NCBI GenBank assembly: GCA_039961635.1 | Contig: JABRWB010000001.1 | Coordinates: 33,172 to 97,171, forward strand | DNA length: 64,000 nucleotides | Reading direction: 5' to 3' | Source of the DNA: a bacterium | GTDB taxonomy: Bacteria > 4484-113 > JAGGVC01 | Translations under genes and position numbers: made by a program | Shown here: positions 51,474 through 60,407 of the stretch, in pieces | Numbering within the stretch: the first letter of the stretch is position 1 | Layout of the letters: each line of letters starts with the position of its first letter | Notes under the pieces: generated by a model | What the model was told of the DNA's origin: nothing | The model's database searches: none | The model's input: only the letters and a program-made list of their open reading frames with translations

Positions 51474-52960
51474 AGCGTGTATTAATTGCCAACCGGGGCG
51501 AAATCGCAGTGCGTGTCATCCGCGGGTGCCGCGAATTGGGCTGCGAAACCGTCGCGGTTTACTCCGAGGCGGATGCGGCTGCGCTTCACGTTCGCACGGC
51601 GGACAAGGCCGTCCTCCTCGGCCCGCCTCCCGCGCCGGAAAGCTACCTGCGCGCGGACAAGGTGATTGCCACCGCGCTTGAAAACGGCTGCGACGCTGTC
51701 CATCCGGGTTACGGATTCCTTGCCGAAAACGCCGGATTCGCGCAGGCGGTGATTGACGCGGGATTGGCATGGATAGGCCCGCCGCCGTCCGCGATCCGCG
51801 CGATGGGACTCAAGGTCGAAGCACGGGCGCTCGCGAAGGCCAGCGGCGCGCCGTTCGTTCCGGGATTCGACGACACAAATGCGAGCGACTCGGAGTTCAT
51901 CGCCGCCGCGGAAAAGATGGGCTGGCCGGTAATGGTGAAAGCGTCCGCCGGCGGCGGCGGCAAGGGGATGCGCATCGTGCACGAAGCGGCGAAGTTGCCG
52001 GACGCGCTCGCCGCGGCGCGGCGCGAAGCAGCTTCCGCGTTCGGCGACCCATCCGTTTATCTCGAAAAATATATCGAAAATCCGCGCCACATCGAAATCC
52101 AAGTATTGTTCGACAAAGACGGCCGCGGCATACACCTGGGCGAACGCGAGTGCAGCATCCAGCGCCGCCACCAAAAAGTCGTCGAGGAAACGCCGTCGCC
52201 CGCGGTCAGCGCGGAAACGCGCGCGCGTATGGGCGCGGCCGCGATCGGGATCGCGGCTAAGGTCGGATACGTCGGCGCGGGCACCGTCGAGTTCATGATG
52301 GACCAGTCGGGCGAATTTTATTTTCTCGAAATGAACACGCGGCTGCAGGTGGAGCATCCGGTTACCGAGTTTGTGTACGGCGTTGACCTGGTTCACGAGC
52401 AGCTCCGGATTGCGTCGGGCGAGGGAATGTCGTTGCGGCAAGAGGATTTAACACCACGCGGCCATTCGATTGAAGTCCGCGTCTGCGCGGAAGATCCGGA
52501 TGCGGGATTCCTGCCGCAGATAGGCAGGGTAGAGGTGTTGCGCGTTCCGCAGGCGCCGGGAGTGCGGTTCGACTCGATGCTGTACGAAGGCTGCGAAATT
52601 TCGCCGCATTACGACCCGCTTCTCGGAAAACTTATCGTTTACGGGGAGTCGCGCGCGGCCGCGATCGCGCGGCTGAAATCCGCGCTGCGCGAAACCGCTG
52701 TGCTCGGCGTGACGACCAACCTGCCCTACCTGCTGCGGCTTATCTCGCATCCGGCGTTCGCAGAAGGGAAATTGCATACCGGATTCATCGAGGAGCATTC
52801 CGCCGACCTCGCCGCGCAACCCGCGGGCGAGCCGGAACTTATCGCCGCCGCGCTGGCGCTGGCTAAACCGGCCGCGCCGCAAGCGACAATCGCCGCGGGA
52901 GCTGGAAACAACCGGATGCCGACGCCGTGGGAATATCTGGGAGCTTGGAGCAACACGTGA
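51467..52960 (+). CDS. Biotin carboxylase subunit of an acyl-CoA carboxylase (methylcrotonyl-CoA type)
   Basis: 497 residues. ATP-grasp enzyme that carboxylates biotin: MFKRVLIANRGEIAVRVIRG, YLRADKVIATALENGCDAVHPGYGFL, VKASAGGGGKGMRIV, FYFLEMNTRLQVEHPVTE with the Glu/Arg/Lys catalytic residues. Unlike the human alpha subunit, the biotin carrier is a separate gene (next). It is the first of the pair, 5 bases before the carrier gene. Confidence 0.93.
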   Translation: MFKRVLIANRGEIAVRVIRGCRELGCETVAVYSEADAAALHVRTADKAVLLGPPPAPESYLRADKVIATALENGCDAVHPGYGFLAENAGFAQAVIDAGLAWIGPPPSAIRAMGLKVEARALAKASGAPFVPGFDDTNASDSEFIAAAEKMGWPVMVKASAGGGGKGMRIVHEAAKLPDALAAARREAASAFGDPSVYLEKYIENPRHIEIQVLFDKDGRGIHLGERECSIQRRHQKVVEETPSPAVSAETRARMGAAAIGIAAKVGYVGAGTVEFMMDQSGEFYFLEMNTRLQVEHPVTEFVYGVDLVHEQLRIASGEGMSLRQEDLTPRGHSIEVRVCAEDPDAGFLPQIGRVEVLRVPQAPGVRFDSMLYEGCEISPHYDPLLGKLIVYGESRAAAIARLKSALRETAVLGVTTNLPYLLRLISHPAFAEGKLHTGFIEEHSADLAAQPAGEPELIAAALALAKPAAPQATIAAGAGNNRMPTPWEYLGAWSNT

Positions 52961-52964
52961 CACC

Positions 52965-53471
52965 ATGAAGGAATTTTTAAAATCATCGAGCGATATCAAG
53001 GAAATCTCGATCGCGGAGCGAGCCGACGGCTCGGCCGCGGTTTCGATTGGCGGCGATAATTTGGAGATTAGGGACGTCGCTCGAAACGGCCCGGAGATTC
53101 GCTTCGCTCTTGGCGGTAAATCTTTTTCGTTTCTTGTTTCCGCCAACCGCAAGAAGATAACGGTTTGGCGCGACGGCGCGGTGCACACTTTCGAACGCGC
53201 GGAAGGAAAATCGGTGGGCGCGGGAGGCGCGGCGGATTCCGCGTCCAGCCTTTCGTCCCAGATGCCGGGAATCGTGCTGAAGCTTTTGCGTAATCCCGGC
53301 GACGAGGTGGCCGCGGGCGCGCCGCTTTTAATCCTGGAAGCCATGAAGATGGAGCACGAAATCGCTGCGCCATCGGACGGCAAAGTCGTCAGCTACCCGT
53401 TCGCGGAAGGCCAGCGCGTAATGCCGGGGGACCTGCTGGTGGAATTCGAAGCGAACGTCCCGGTTGGCTAG
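52965..53471 (+). CDS. Biotin carboxyl carrier protein
   Basis: 168 residues. The C-terminal biotinyl domain holds ILEAMKMEHEI with the biotin-accepting Lys128. The first 80 residues look like the BT-type linking domain of MCC/PCC alpha subunits rather than the Ala/Pro-rich BCCP of fatty acid synthesis. Together with the genes at 51.5 and 56.3 kb it forms a three-part acyl-CoA carboxylase. Confidence 0.93.
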   Translation: MKEFLKSSSDIKEISIAERADGSAAVSIGGDNLEIRDVARNGPEIRFALGGKSFSFLVSANRKKITVWRDGAVHTFERAEGKSVGAGGAADSASSLSSQMPGIVLKLLRNPGDEVAAGAPLLILEAMKMEHEIAAPSDGKVVSYPFAEGQRVMPGDLLVEFEANVPVG

Positions 53472-53529
53472 GTCTTTGCCGCCGCTTTGTAGCGAAGTTC
53501 CTGCTAAATGCGAGTATCCGAAAAAAACC

Positions 53530-53922
53530 TTAGCCCGGCACGACCTTGTAACCGTACATAAGTATCCCCGCGTGGCCGTCCTGCTGGATCTTGCGAAACT
53601 CGATGCGCACCGGCATCCCGACCTCGATTTTGTCGAACGGGCAGTCCACGAGTTGCGCGGTTATCCTTCCGCCGCCGTCCATCTCGCATATCGCCATCGC
53701 GTACGGCGCTTCGTCCGCGAATTGCGTCGGCCCGATGTGGATTATGGTGTATGTCAGCACCTTGCCGGTCTGCGACAGCTTGCAGGGCTCCAGATTGGCC
53801 GGATCGCATCCCGGCTCGCACACCCGCCGCGGCGGGAAAAACACCTTCCCGCAGCTCTTGCAGCGGTTCGCTTCGTAGCGGTATCTCTGCGGTTGCTCCC
53901 GCCAGTAACCCGGAACAGACAT
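53530..53922 (-). CDS. DUF35 OB-fold/Zn-ribbon protein (acyl-CoA-binding partner of thiolase)
   Basis: 130 residues. The N-terminal Zn ribbon is NRCKSCGKVFFPPRRVC; the OB fold follows (KLSQTGKVLTYTIIHIGPTQ). In archaea, a DUF35 protein holds thiolase and HMG-CoA synthase together and shields the CoA intermediate. It lies one base after thiolase, and its ribosome site is inside the thiolase stop region. Confidence 0.88.
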   Translation of the reverse strand: MSVPGYWREQPQRYRYEANRCKSCGKVFFPPRRVCEPGCDPANLEPCKLSQTGKVLTYTIIHIGPTQFADEAPYAMAICEMDGGGRITAQLVDCPFDKIEVGMPVRIEFRKIQQDGHAGILMYGYKVVPG

Positions 53923-53923
53923 C

Positions 53924-55084
53924 TTATTTCACCTCCAGGATGTGCACGACGGAGCTTCCGCCGCTTCCGCCCATATTCTGCGCCAGACCGCGCTTCGCGC
54001 CTTCCACCTGGCGCTTGCCCGCCTCGCCGCGAAGCTGGGTGACGAGCTCGTGAATTTGACCAATTCCCGTCGCTCCGACAGGATGGCCTTTGGATTTCAG
54101 CCCGCCGCTCGTGTTTATAGGCTTTTTGCCGCCGATCGCGGTCTCGCCCGCGGCCGCGGCTTTGCCTCCCTTTCCCTTCTCGAAGAAGCCGAGATCTTCG
54201 CTGACTATGATTTCGGCTATCGAGAAACAGTCGTGGACTTCCGCGAAATCAATGTCCTCCGGTCCGACTTTGGCCATATCGTACGCGCGCTTTGCAGCGA
54301 TCACGGTCGAATTGAGCGTTGAAAAGTCGCCGCGGCTGTGAAGCGCAATCGAATCCGTCGCCGCTCCCATACCCGCCACCTTGACGACCGGCCTGCCCTT
54401 GGAAAACTTAGCCGCCAAATCCAGCGGGCACAATATGGCCGCGGCCGCGCCGTCGGTTATCGGGCTGCAATCCATCAAAGTCAGCGGATCGGCGACCATC
54501 ACCGAGTTGATCACGGTCTCCAGCTTGATCGCGCCCTGAAACTGCGCGTGGGGATTGTGAACGCCGTTGGCATGGCTTTTGACCGGCACGGCGGCAAGCT
54601 CCTCACGCGTCAATCCGAACCGGCGCATGTAATCCCGCGCCATCATCGCGTACAGGCCCGGAAATGTAACGCCGTTGTAGACTTCATAGTCTCCGTCCGC
54701 GGCAGTCGCCAGCGCGTAAGTAGCGCCGCCGCCGTCCACGTCGGTCATCTTTTCGACGCCGCTCACCAGCACGATGTCGGACAGCCCGCTCGCGACTTCG
54801 ATGAATCCCGCGCGCATCGCCATTCCGCCCGACGCGCACGCGCTTTCAACACGCGTCGCGGGCACCGGCGTTATCCCCAGGTAATCCGCAAGCAGCGAGC
54901 CCAGATGCTCCTGCCCGACGAACAACCCGGGCGTCATGCATCCGACGTACATACTGTCCACATGGTCCACGCCCGCGTCATTGATTGCGTTCAGGGCCGC
55001 CTCGACCCACAGGTCGCGCAGGCTGCGCTCCCACAGCTCGCCCCAGCGCTGGATTCCGATTCCGATTACCGCAACGTCTCTCAT
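53924..55084 (-). CDS. Archaeal-type acetyl-CoA C-acetyltransferase (thiolase)
   Basis: 386 residues of the SCP2/archaeal thiolase kind. Nucleophile Cys83 in [14 protein letters not shown]; the HDCFS box [16 protein letters not shown]; the late block [20 protein letters not shown] with catalytic His and the ending [15 protein letters not shown]. It condenses two acetyl-CoA to acetoacetyl-CoA or cleaves it. ATG 55084 has GGAGG upstream. Middle gene of the HMG-CoA synthase operon. Confidence 0.92.
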   Translation of the reverse strand: MRDVAVIGIGIQRWGELWERSLRDLWVEAALNAINDAGVDHVDSMYVGCMTPGLFVGQEHLGSLLADYLGITPVPATRVESACASGGMAMRAGFIEVASGLSDIVLVSGVEKMTDVDGGGATYALATAADGDYEVYNGVTFPGLYAMMARDYMRRFGLTREELAAVPVKSHANGVHNPHAQFQGAIKLETVINSVMVADPLTLMDCSPITDGAAAAILCPLDLAAKFSKGRPVVKVAGMGAATDSIALHSRGDFSTLNSTVIAAKRAYDMAKVGPEDIDFAEVHDCFSIAEIIVSEDLGFFEKGKGGKAAAAGETAIGGKKPINTSGGLKSKGHPVGATGIGQIHELVTQLRGEAGKRQVEGAKRGLAQNMGGSGGSSVVHILEVK

Positions 55085-55093
55085 TTCGTCCTC

Positions 55094-56140
55094 CTACTCC
55101 GCTTTCCTGATCTTTCCGCGGAATTTGGCGTACTGGCCGTAGCTTAAGTAAACCTTGTTCTCGTCCAGCTGCGGCCGGGTGAACGGCGCCTTGCCCCTCA
55201 CCTTCGGCAGCAGCTCCGTCGCCTTCCAGACGAACGCGTCGCTTCCCGCGCCGCTTCCGTAACTGCACATCATTATCAGGTCGCCAGGATTTGCTTCGTC
55301 CAGAATCGCGGTAAGCCCGATTGGCGACGCGCCGCTGTAAGTGTTGCCCAGCCAGGGCGACAGCCATCCCGTTTTCATTTGCTCCTCGGTAAATCCGAGC
55401 ATCTTGCCCACATTCATCGGGAACTTGCCGTTGGGCTGGTGGAAGACCGCATACCGGAAGTCGGACGGTTTAAGCCCCGCCTTTTCCAGCAGACCGCGCG
55501 TCCCTCCCAAAATATGCTTGAAATACGCGGGCTCGCCGGTAAACCGTCCGCCGTGGCGCGGGTAAAACTGGTATTCCCGCCGCCAAAAGTCCGGAGTGTC
55601 GGTCATATAACTGAAAGTATGCAGACACTCGGCCAGCACGTTCTCGCGGCCCATGATGAACGCCGCGCTGCCCGCACTCGCGCTGTATTCAAGCGCGTCG
55701 CCCGGTGCTCCCTGCGAAGTGTCGCCTCCGATGCCGAGCGCGTATTCCATCTCCCCCGCTTTTACTTGCGACAGCGCGACGTACATAGCCTCGCTGCCCG
55801 CCTTGCAAGCGAACTCGAAGTCCGCGCAATGGATGTCCGGAGTCGCCCCGATAGCTTCGGCGACAATCGTGCCGGACGGCTTGACGGCGTACGGATGCGA
55901 CTCGCTGCCTATGTAAATCGCGCCGATTTTCGCCGGGTCTATGCCCGCGCGCGCGATCGCGTGCCGCGCCGCCTCGACGGACATGGTTATCGTGTCCTGG
56001 TCGGGCGCCGGTACCGACTTTTCGTACAGCATCAGGCCGCGCTTGTACGCGACGGCATCAGCGCCCCATACAGCGGCAATCTCCTCCAATTTGATACGGT
56101 GCCGCGGCAAGTATGCCCCGTAGCCCACAATTCCTGCCAT
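55094..56140 (-). CDS. Archaeal-type hydroxymethylglutaryl-CoA synthase
   Basis: 348 residues. Joins acetyl-CoA and acetoacetyl-CoA to HMG-CoA. Active-site residues of the archaeal enzyme are visible: Glu80 in IYIGSESHPYAV, nucleophile Cys112 in CADFEFACKAGSEAM, and His in AVFHQPNGKFPMNVG. The ATG of MAGIVGYGAYLP has GGAGG 7 bases upstream; the longer open frame to 56191 has no signal. It is first in an operon HMGS-thiolase-DUF35. HMG-CoA may feed a mevalonate route or meet leucine-derived HMG-CoA from the carboxylase genes. Confidence 0.93.
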   Translation of the reverse strand: MAGIVGYGAYLPRHRIKLEEIAAVWGADAVAYKRGLMLYEKSVPAPDQDTITMSVEAARHAIARAGIDPAKIGAIYIGSESHPYAVKPSGTIVAEAIGATPDIHCADFEFACKAGSEAMYVALSQVKAGEMEYALGIGGDTSQGAPGDALEYSASAGSAAFIMGRENVLAECLHTFSYMTDTPDFWRREYQFYPRHGGRFTGEPAYFKHILGGTRGLLEKAGLKPSDFRYAVFHQPNGKFPMNVGKMLGFTEEQMKTGWLSPWLGNTYSGASPIGLTAILDEANPGDLIMMCSYGSGAGSDAFVWKATELLPKVRGKAPFTRPQLDENKVYLSYGQYAKFRGKIRKAE

Positions 56141-56285
56141 TGACATGCCTCCTGGGACCCCGGCGCGAAGCGCGCCTGTGCTTTCGGTCACAAGATTTTA
56201 TACCACCATGACGCCAACCGCGACAATCTGAAAGGCATTTTGTGCTCAAATATCCCCTGATGCGCTTGTGAAATCGTTTCTTTGC

Positions 56286-56303
56286 TAAAATCGTGCCGTG
56301 GAG
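56286..56303 (+). promoter_or_regulatory. Extended -10 next to the carboxyltransferase start codon (possible leaderless start)
   Basis: TGCTAAAAT gives an extended -10 with TAAAAT at 56286-56291, ending 6 bases before the GTG at 56298. No Shine-Dalgarno is present. A transcript from it would have almost no 5' leader. Confidence 0.45.
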
Positions 56304-57908
56304 AGAATCCAGAGCAGGATCAACACCAATTCAGCCGACTTCAAGGAAAACGACAGGCACAACCGCGCGCTGGTGGCGGAGCTGAACGAACGGACTGCCA
56401 AAGTCAAGCAAGGCGGCGGCGGCAAGTACCTTGAGCGCCACCGCGAGCAAGGAAAGCTTTTCGTGCGCGAAAGATTGGCGCTGTTGCTCGATCCGGGGAC
56501 GCCGTGGCTCGAATTTTCGGCGCTGGCCGGGTGGGAAATGTACGACAGCTACGTACCCGCGGGCGGGATAGTGACCGGCATCGGCCGCGTTTCGGGAGTC
56601 GAGTGCGTAATCGTGGCGAACGACGCGACCGTAAAGGGCGGCACCTACCATCCGATTACAATAAAAAAGCACCTTCGCGCCCAGGAAATCGCGCTTGAAA
56701 ACAACCTGCCCTGCATTTATCTCGTGGACTCGGGCGGCGTGTTCCTGCCGCTGCAGGCCGAGCTGTTCCCCGACAAGGAGCACTTCGGGCGAATCTTTTA
56801 CAACCAGGCGATCATGAGCGCGCGCAACATCCCGCAGATAAGCGCGGTGATGGGCAGCTGCACCGCGGGCGGCGCGTACGTCCCCGCGATGAGCGACGAA
56901 ACGATAATCGTCAAGGGCTACGGGACGATTTTCCTCGGCGGGCCGCCGCTCGTCAAAGCCGCGACGGGCGAGGAATGCACGCCGGAGGAGCTTGGCGGAG
57001 CGGAAGTGCACACGCGGATAAGCGGCGTTTCCGACCACTACGCGGTGGACGACGAGGACGCGATCCGCATCGTGCGCGACATCTGCGAAAACTTGAACCG
57101 GCCGCGTCCGTACGAGCTTGACAGGATTGAGACCGAAGATCCGTTTTACGATCCGGAAGAGATTTACGGAATACTGCCGCCGGATGTGCGCAAGCCGTAT
57201 GAAGTGAAGGAAATAATCGCCCGGATGGTGGACGGAAGCCGGTTCCACGAGTTCAAGCGTGATTACGCGACGACGGTGATCACAGGATTCGCGCGCATCC
57301 ACGGCTATCCGGTTGCGATCCTCGCCAACCAGGGGATTCTGTTCAACGACTCCGCGCTGAAATGCACGCACTTCATCGTGATGGCCTGCGAGCGGCGGAT
57401 TCCGCTTGTATTTTTGCAGAATATCACCGGATACATGGTCGGCAAGAAGTACGAAGCCGAGGGAATCGCGAAGAACGGTGCGAAGATGGTGCACGCTGTC
57501 GCGAACGCAAACGTCCCCAAGTTCACGGTGATGATCGGCGGCAGTTTCGGCGCGGGGAACTACGGCATGTGCGGACGCGCGTACGGCGCGCGGCAGCTAT
57601 GGAGTTGGCCGAATTCCCGGATAAGCGTGATGGGCGGCGAGCAGGCCGCCGGCGTGCTGGCAACGGTCAAGCAGGACCAGCTTGCAAGGGAAGGCAAGCC
57701 GCTTATGACGCCGGAGGAAGAAGCCGAATTCAAGCGCCCGACGCTTGAAAAATACGAATTCGAGGGCAATCCGTACTACGCCACCGCGCGGCTTTGGGAC
57801 GACGGGATAATAGATCCCGTCAAGACGCGGGAGATTCTGGCGCTGGGGATATCCGCGGCGCTGAACATGCCCATCCCGCCGCCGCAGTTCGGCGTGTGGA
57901 GGATGTGA
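56298..57908 (+). CDS. mccB: Methylcrotonyl-CoA carboxylase carboxyltransferase (beta) subunit
   Basis: 536 residues. Matches the MCC beta branch strongly: [86 protein letters not shown] [18 protein letters not shown], and [17 protein letters not shown]. It moves CO2 from biotin to methylcrotonyl-CoA in leucine breakdown; related geranyl-CoA enzymes cannot be excluded. GTG start, no ribosome site. It diverges from the HMG-CoA synthase operon. A REP-like hairpin follows. Confidence 0.92.
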   Translation: MERIQSRINTNSADFKENDRHNRALVAELNERTAKVKQGGGGKYLERHREQGKLFVRERLALLLDPGTPWLEFSALAGWEMYDSYVPAGGIVTGIGRVSGVECVIVANDATVKGGTYHPITIKKHLRAQEIALENNLPCIYLVDSGGVFLPLQAELFPDKEHFGRIFYNQAIMSARNIPQISAVMGSCTAGGAYVPAMSDETIIVKGYGTIFLGGPPLVKAATGEECTPEELGGAEVHTRISGVSDHYAVDDEDAIRIVRDICENLNRPRPYELDRIETEDPFYDPEEIYGILPPDVRKPYEVKEIIARMVDGSRFHEFKRDYATTVITGFARIHGYPVAILANQGILFNDSALKCTHFIVMACERRIPLVFLQNITGYMVGKKYEAEGIAKNGAKMVHAVANANVPKFTVMIGGSFGAGNYGMCGRAYGARQLWSWPNSRISVMGGEQAAGVLATVKQDQLAREGKPLMTPEEEAEFKRPTLEKYEFEGNPYYATARLWDDGIIDPVKTREILALGISAALNMPIPPPQFGVWRM

Positions 57909-57936
57909 TGGATTAATCGAATTCCACCTATTTCCA

Positions 57937-57958
57937 GGAGTGCGCCCTTCAGGGCGCA
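57937..57958 (+). repeat. REP-like element (GGAG plus perfect hairpin), left of the transposase relic
   Basis: GGAG (57937-57940) followed by TGCGCCCT-TC-AGGGCGCA, a perfect 8-bp hairpin (57941-57958), then GTCTTG. GGAG or GTAG ahead of an imperfect or perfect hairpin is the REP signature recognised by RAYT transposases. It may also end mccB transcripts. Confidence 0.6.
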
Positions 57959-57978
57959 GTCTTGAAATGACCGAATAA

Positions 57979-58442
57979 AATCAAAGGGCGCCTCCGCATC
58001 TGCTCATTGGCGGCGAAACATGTTTTGTTACTGGATCGACGTTTAAAAGATTCGATTTGCCGCCAAAAGCGCGGGGGATTACATTGAATACAATTTTGAC
58101 ATTTGCGAATTCAATGTACTTGCATTTGCCGCGGTGATTATGACAAACCATTTTCTTGTCCTGTTGCAGCCTAAGTTCGTAGAGGGCGACAGATCGATTG
58201 GTTTGGATAAGGTAACGAACATGATCAAAGGACGATCATCGCATGATATTAGCAAGCTGCTGGGCCAATCCGGAACGCTTTGGGGACGTGGATATTTCGA
58301 TGACATTGTTAACGGAGAAAAATCATTAAATGCAGGATTAAACTATTTGCTGGATAATCCCATGAAAGCCAAGCTGGCAAAGAATTGGGAAGAATATCCC
58401 TGCCTGTGGACGAGTGGAATGAACAATCAGATTGGCGGATGA
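57979..58442 (+). pseudogene. Decayed REP-associated tyrosine transposase (RAYT, IS200-like)
   Basis: Two frames are needed. Frame one (57979 to about 58110): PPHLLIGGETCFVTGSTFKR, DLPPKARGITLNTIL, similar to the RAYT N-terminus 'HYVTGRT...LPPEARxxVL'. Frame two (about 58080 to 58442): LAFAAVIMTNHFLVLLQPKF, MIKGRSSHDISKLLGQSGTL, YFDDIVNGEKSLNAGLNYLLD. The catalytic H-U-H motif (PNHVHLL) reads TNHFLVL, so the second His is lost. There is no start codon in frame one. Flanked by inverted REP-like hairpins. Not active as seen. Confidence 0.75.
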
Positions 58443-58458
58443 ATTCGCTCTCCAAGAT

Positions 58459-58480
58459 CGCGGTCTAGAGGCCGCGCTCC
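58459..58480 (-). repeat. REP-like element in inverted orientation, right of the transposase relic
   Basis: On the minus strand: GGAG (58480-58477) then CGCGGCC-TCTA-GACCGCG (58476-58459), a 7-bp stem with one G-T pair, then ATCTTGG. It mirrors the left copy, which is followed by GTCTTG. So the transposase relic sits between two inverted REPs of similar layout. Confidence 0.6.
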
Positions 58481-58568
58481 TTTGTTTATAAACCGAATTC
58501 CACTGTTACTCCCCCTGCCCGATGGGGTATCATACTCGTTCGGCCAACCGGCCGTATGAGATGATGGC

Positions 58569-60407
58569 ATGTGGTGGCATTTTTCCGAAACCGAAGAAGG
58601 CGTGCGGCGGCAGTCGATCAAGGAGCTTCTCTCCAAGGTCGTGCCGCTGTTCCGGCCGTATAAAGGCTACCTGCTTCTCGCTCTCGGGCTGCTTGTGCTT
58701 ATCACGCTTTCCCAGCTCGCCGGGCCGCTCGTCCTCAAGCACATCATAGACAAAAGCGTTCCGGCCAAGGATGTTGCGGGCGTGCTCATCGCCGCGCTCA
58801 TCTATATATTCGTGGTCGCAGGCGGCGCGGGCGTGGGCTACCTGCAGGCTATCAACCTGTTCCGGCTGGGCATCAACGTCATCACCGACCTCAAGGGCAG
58901 GCTGTTCGAGCACGTTTTGCATCTCGGCCTCGACTTCCACGAGCAGCATCCGCCGGGCAAGCTTATCTCCCGCGTCGAAAGCGACACCGAAACGCTGAAG
59001 GAGTTGTTCGGCGACGTCGCGGTCAACCTGCTGCGCAACATTATTCTGTTCGTCGGAATACTTGTCGTGCTGTTCTTCCAGAATGCAGCGATTGCGGCGT
59101 GGATATTTTTGCTTGTTCCACTGATGTTCGGAGCCACATTCCTGTTCCTGACGAAGATGCGCAAGTACTGGCGTGAGTGGCGCGCGCAGTGGGCCATCGT
59201 GACCGGCTACGTCACCGAGTACGTGCAGGGAATCGAAGTCATCCAGCAGTTCAACTACCAGCAGCGCGCGCGGGAGCGGATGCGCGAGGTCAACCTCGGC
59301 AAGTTCCGCGTCGAAGTGCCCGCGATGTTCTTCGAGTACGGCTTCTGGGGCGGGTTCATGTACGGCGAAATCGTGGCGATAGTCGTCGTGCTTGTGATAG
59401 GCGTCAAGGGAGTGATGGCAGGAACGCTGACCGTGGGAACGCTGGTGCTTTTCATAGAGTTCATCCGCAAGATGTTCGAGCCGATCATGATGGTCAGCGA
59501 GCAGCTTAACTTCATCCAGCGCTCTATGATTTCGGTCGAGCGCGTGTTCGGAATCCTCGAAACGAAGCCGTCCATCGTGGACGGCCCCGCGCCCGCCGAG
59601 GAACTCAAGTTCGAACGCGAAATCCGGTTCGAAAACGTGCGGTTTGCGTACGAAACCGGCAACTGGATCGTCAACGGCGTGAGTTTCAGCATCCGCAAGG
59701 GAGAAAAGGTCGCGCTGGTCGGAACTTCCGGCGGCGGCAAGAGCACGATCGTAAATCTGCTGTTGCGCTTCTACGATCCGCAGGAAGGCCGGATTACGGT
59801 GGACGGCCGCGACATCCGCGAGTTCCCGGTAAAGGCATGGCGCGGACTGGTCGGCCTCGTCCTGCAGGATATTTTTCTGTTTCCCGGAAGCGTCGCGGAC
59901 AACCTGCGCGTCTTCGACCGCTCGATATCGCTTGAGCGCGTCGCGGAAACCGCGGCGATATCGCGCGCGGACGGAATCATCGAGCGCATACCAGGCGGAT
60001 ACGAAGGTGAGCTTGCCGAGCGCGGCGCGAATCTGTCTGTCGGAGAGCGCCAGCTCATTTCGTTCGCGCGCGCGCTGGTTTACGATCCGCCGCTGCTCGT
60101 TCTCGACGAAGCGACAAGCTCGGTCGATCCACATACCGAGCGGATGGTGCAGGAAGCGCTCGACCGGCTGCTCGCGGGGCGCACCGCGGTCATCGTCGCG
60201 CACAGGCTTTCGACCATTTTAAACGCCAACAAAATTCTTCTGATTCACGACGGGCGGATTGCCGAGGAAGGCAGGCACGAAGAGCTTCTGGCGCTCGACG
60301 GGCTGTACGCGAAGCTTTTCAGGCTGCAGTTCGCCGGGATGGCGGGCGAGCCGGCCGCGCCGGTCGCGCCGTTGCAGGCGGCCGCGGCGGGCGGAGGTGC
60401 GGCATGA
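58569..60407 (+). CDS. ABC exporter half-transporter (MsbA/MDR type), first of a pair
   Basis: 612 residues. Membrane domain of about six helices (RPYKGYLLLALGLLVLITLSQ, LKHIIDKSVPAKDVAGVLI, LIYIFVVAGGAGVGYLQ), then the ATPase: Walker A GTSGGGKST, Q-loop VLQDIFLFPGS, signature LSVGERQLISFARAL (SVGER instead of SGGQ), Walker B LLVLDEATSSVD, switch His VAHRLSTI. The altered signature is common in one member of heterodimeric exporters. The stop overlaps the start of its partner (ATGA). Substrate unknown; lipid, peptide or drug are possible. Confidence 0.92.
   Translation: MWWHFSETEEGVRRQSIKELLSKVVPLFRPYKGYLLLALGLLVLITLSQLAGPLVLKHIIDKSVPAKDVAGVLIAALIYIFVVAGGAGVGYLQAINLFRLGINVITDLKGRLFEHVLHLGLDFHEQHPPGKLISRVESDTETLKELFGDVAVNLLRNIILFVGILVVLFFQNAAIAAWIFLLVPLMFGATFLFLTKMRKYWREWRAQWAIVTGYVTEYVQGIEVIQQFNYQQRARERMREVNLGKFRVEVPAMFFEYGFWGGFMYGEIVAIVVVLVIGVKGVMAGTLTVGTLVLFIEFIRKMFEPIMMVSEQLNFIQRSMISVERVFGILETKPSIVDGPAPAEELKFEREIRFENVRFAYETGNWIVNGVSFSIRKGEKVALVGTSGGGKSTIVNLLLRFYDPQEGRITVDGRDIREFPVKAWRGLVGLVLQDIFLFPGSVADNLRVFDRSISLERVAETAAISRADGIIERIPGGYEGELAERGANLSVGERQLISFARALVYDPPLLVLDEATSSVDPHTERMVQEALDRLLAGRTAVIVAHRLSTILNANKILLIHDGRIAEEGRHEELLALDGLYAKLFRLQFAGMAGEPAAPVAPLQAAAAGGGAA

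Noticed and set aside
57979..58442. Intact small gene at 58134-58442
   Set aside because: It is only the C-terminal part of a RAYT-like protein, and the N-terminal part is in another frame just upstream.
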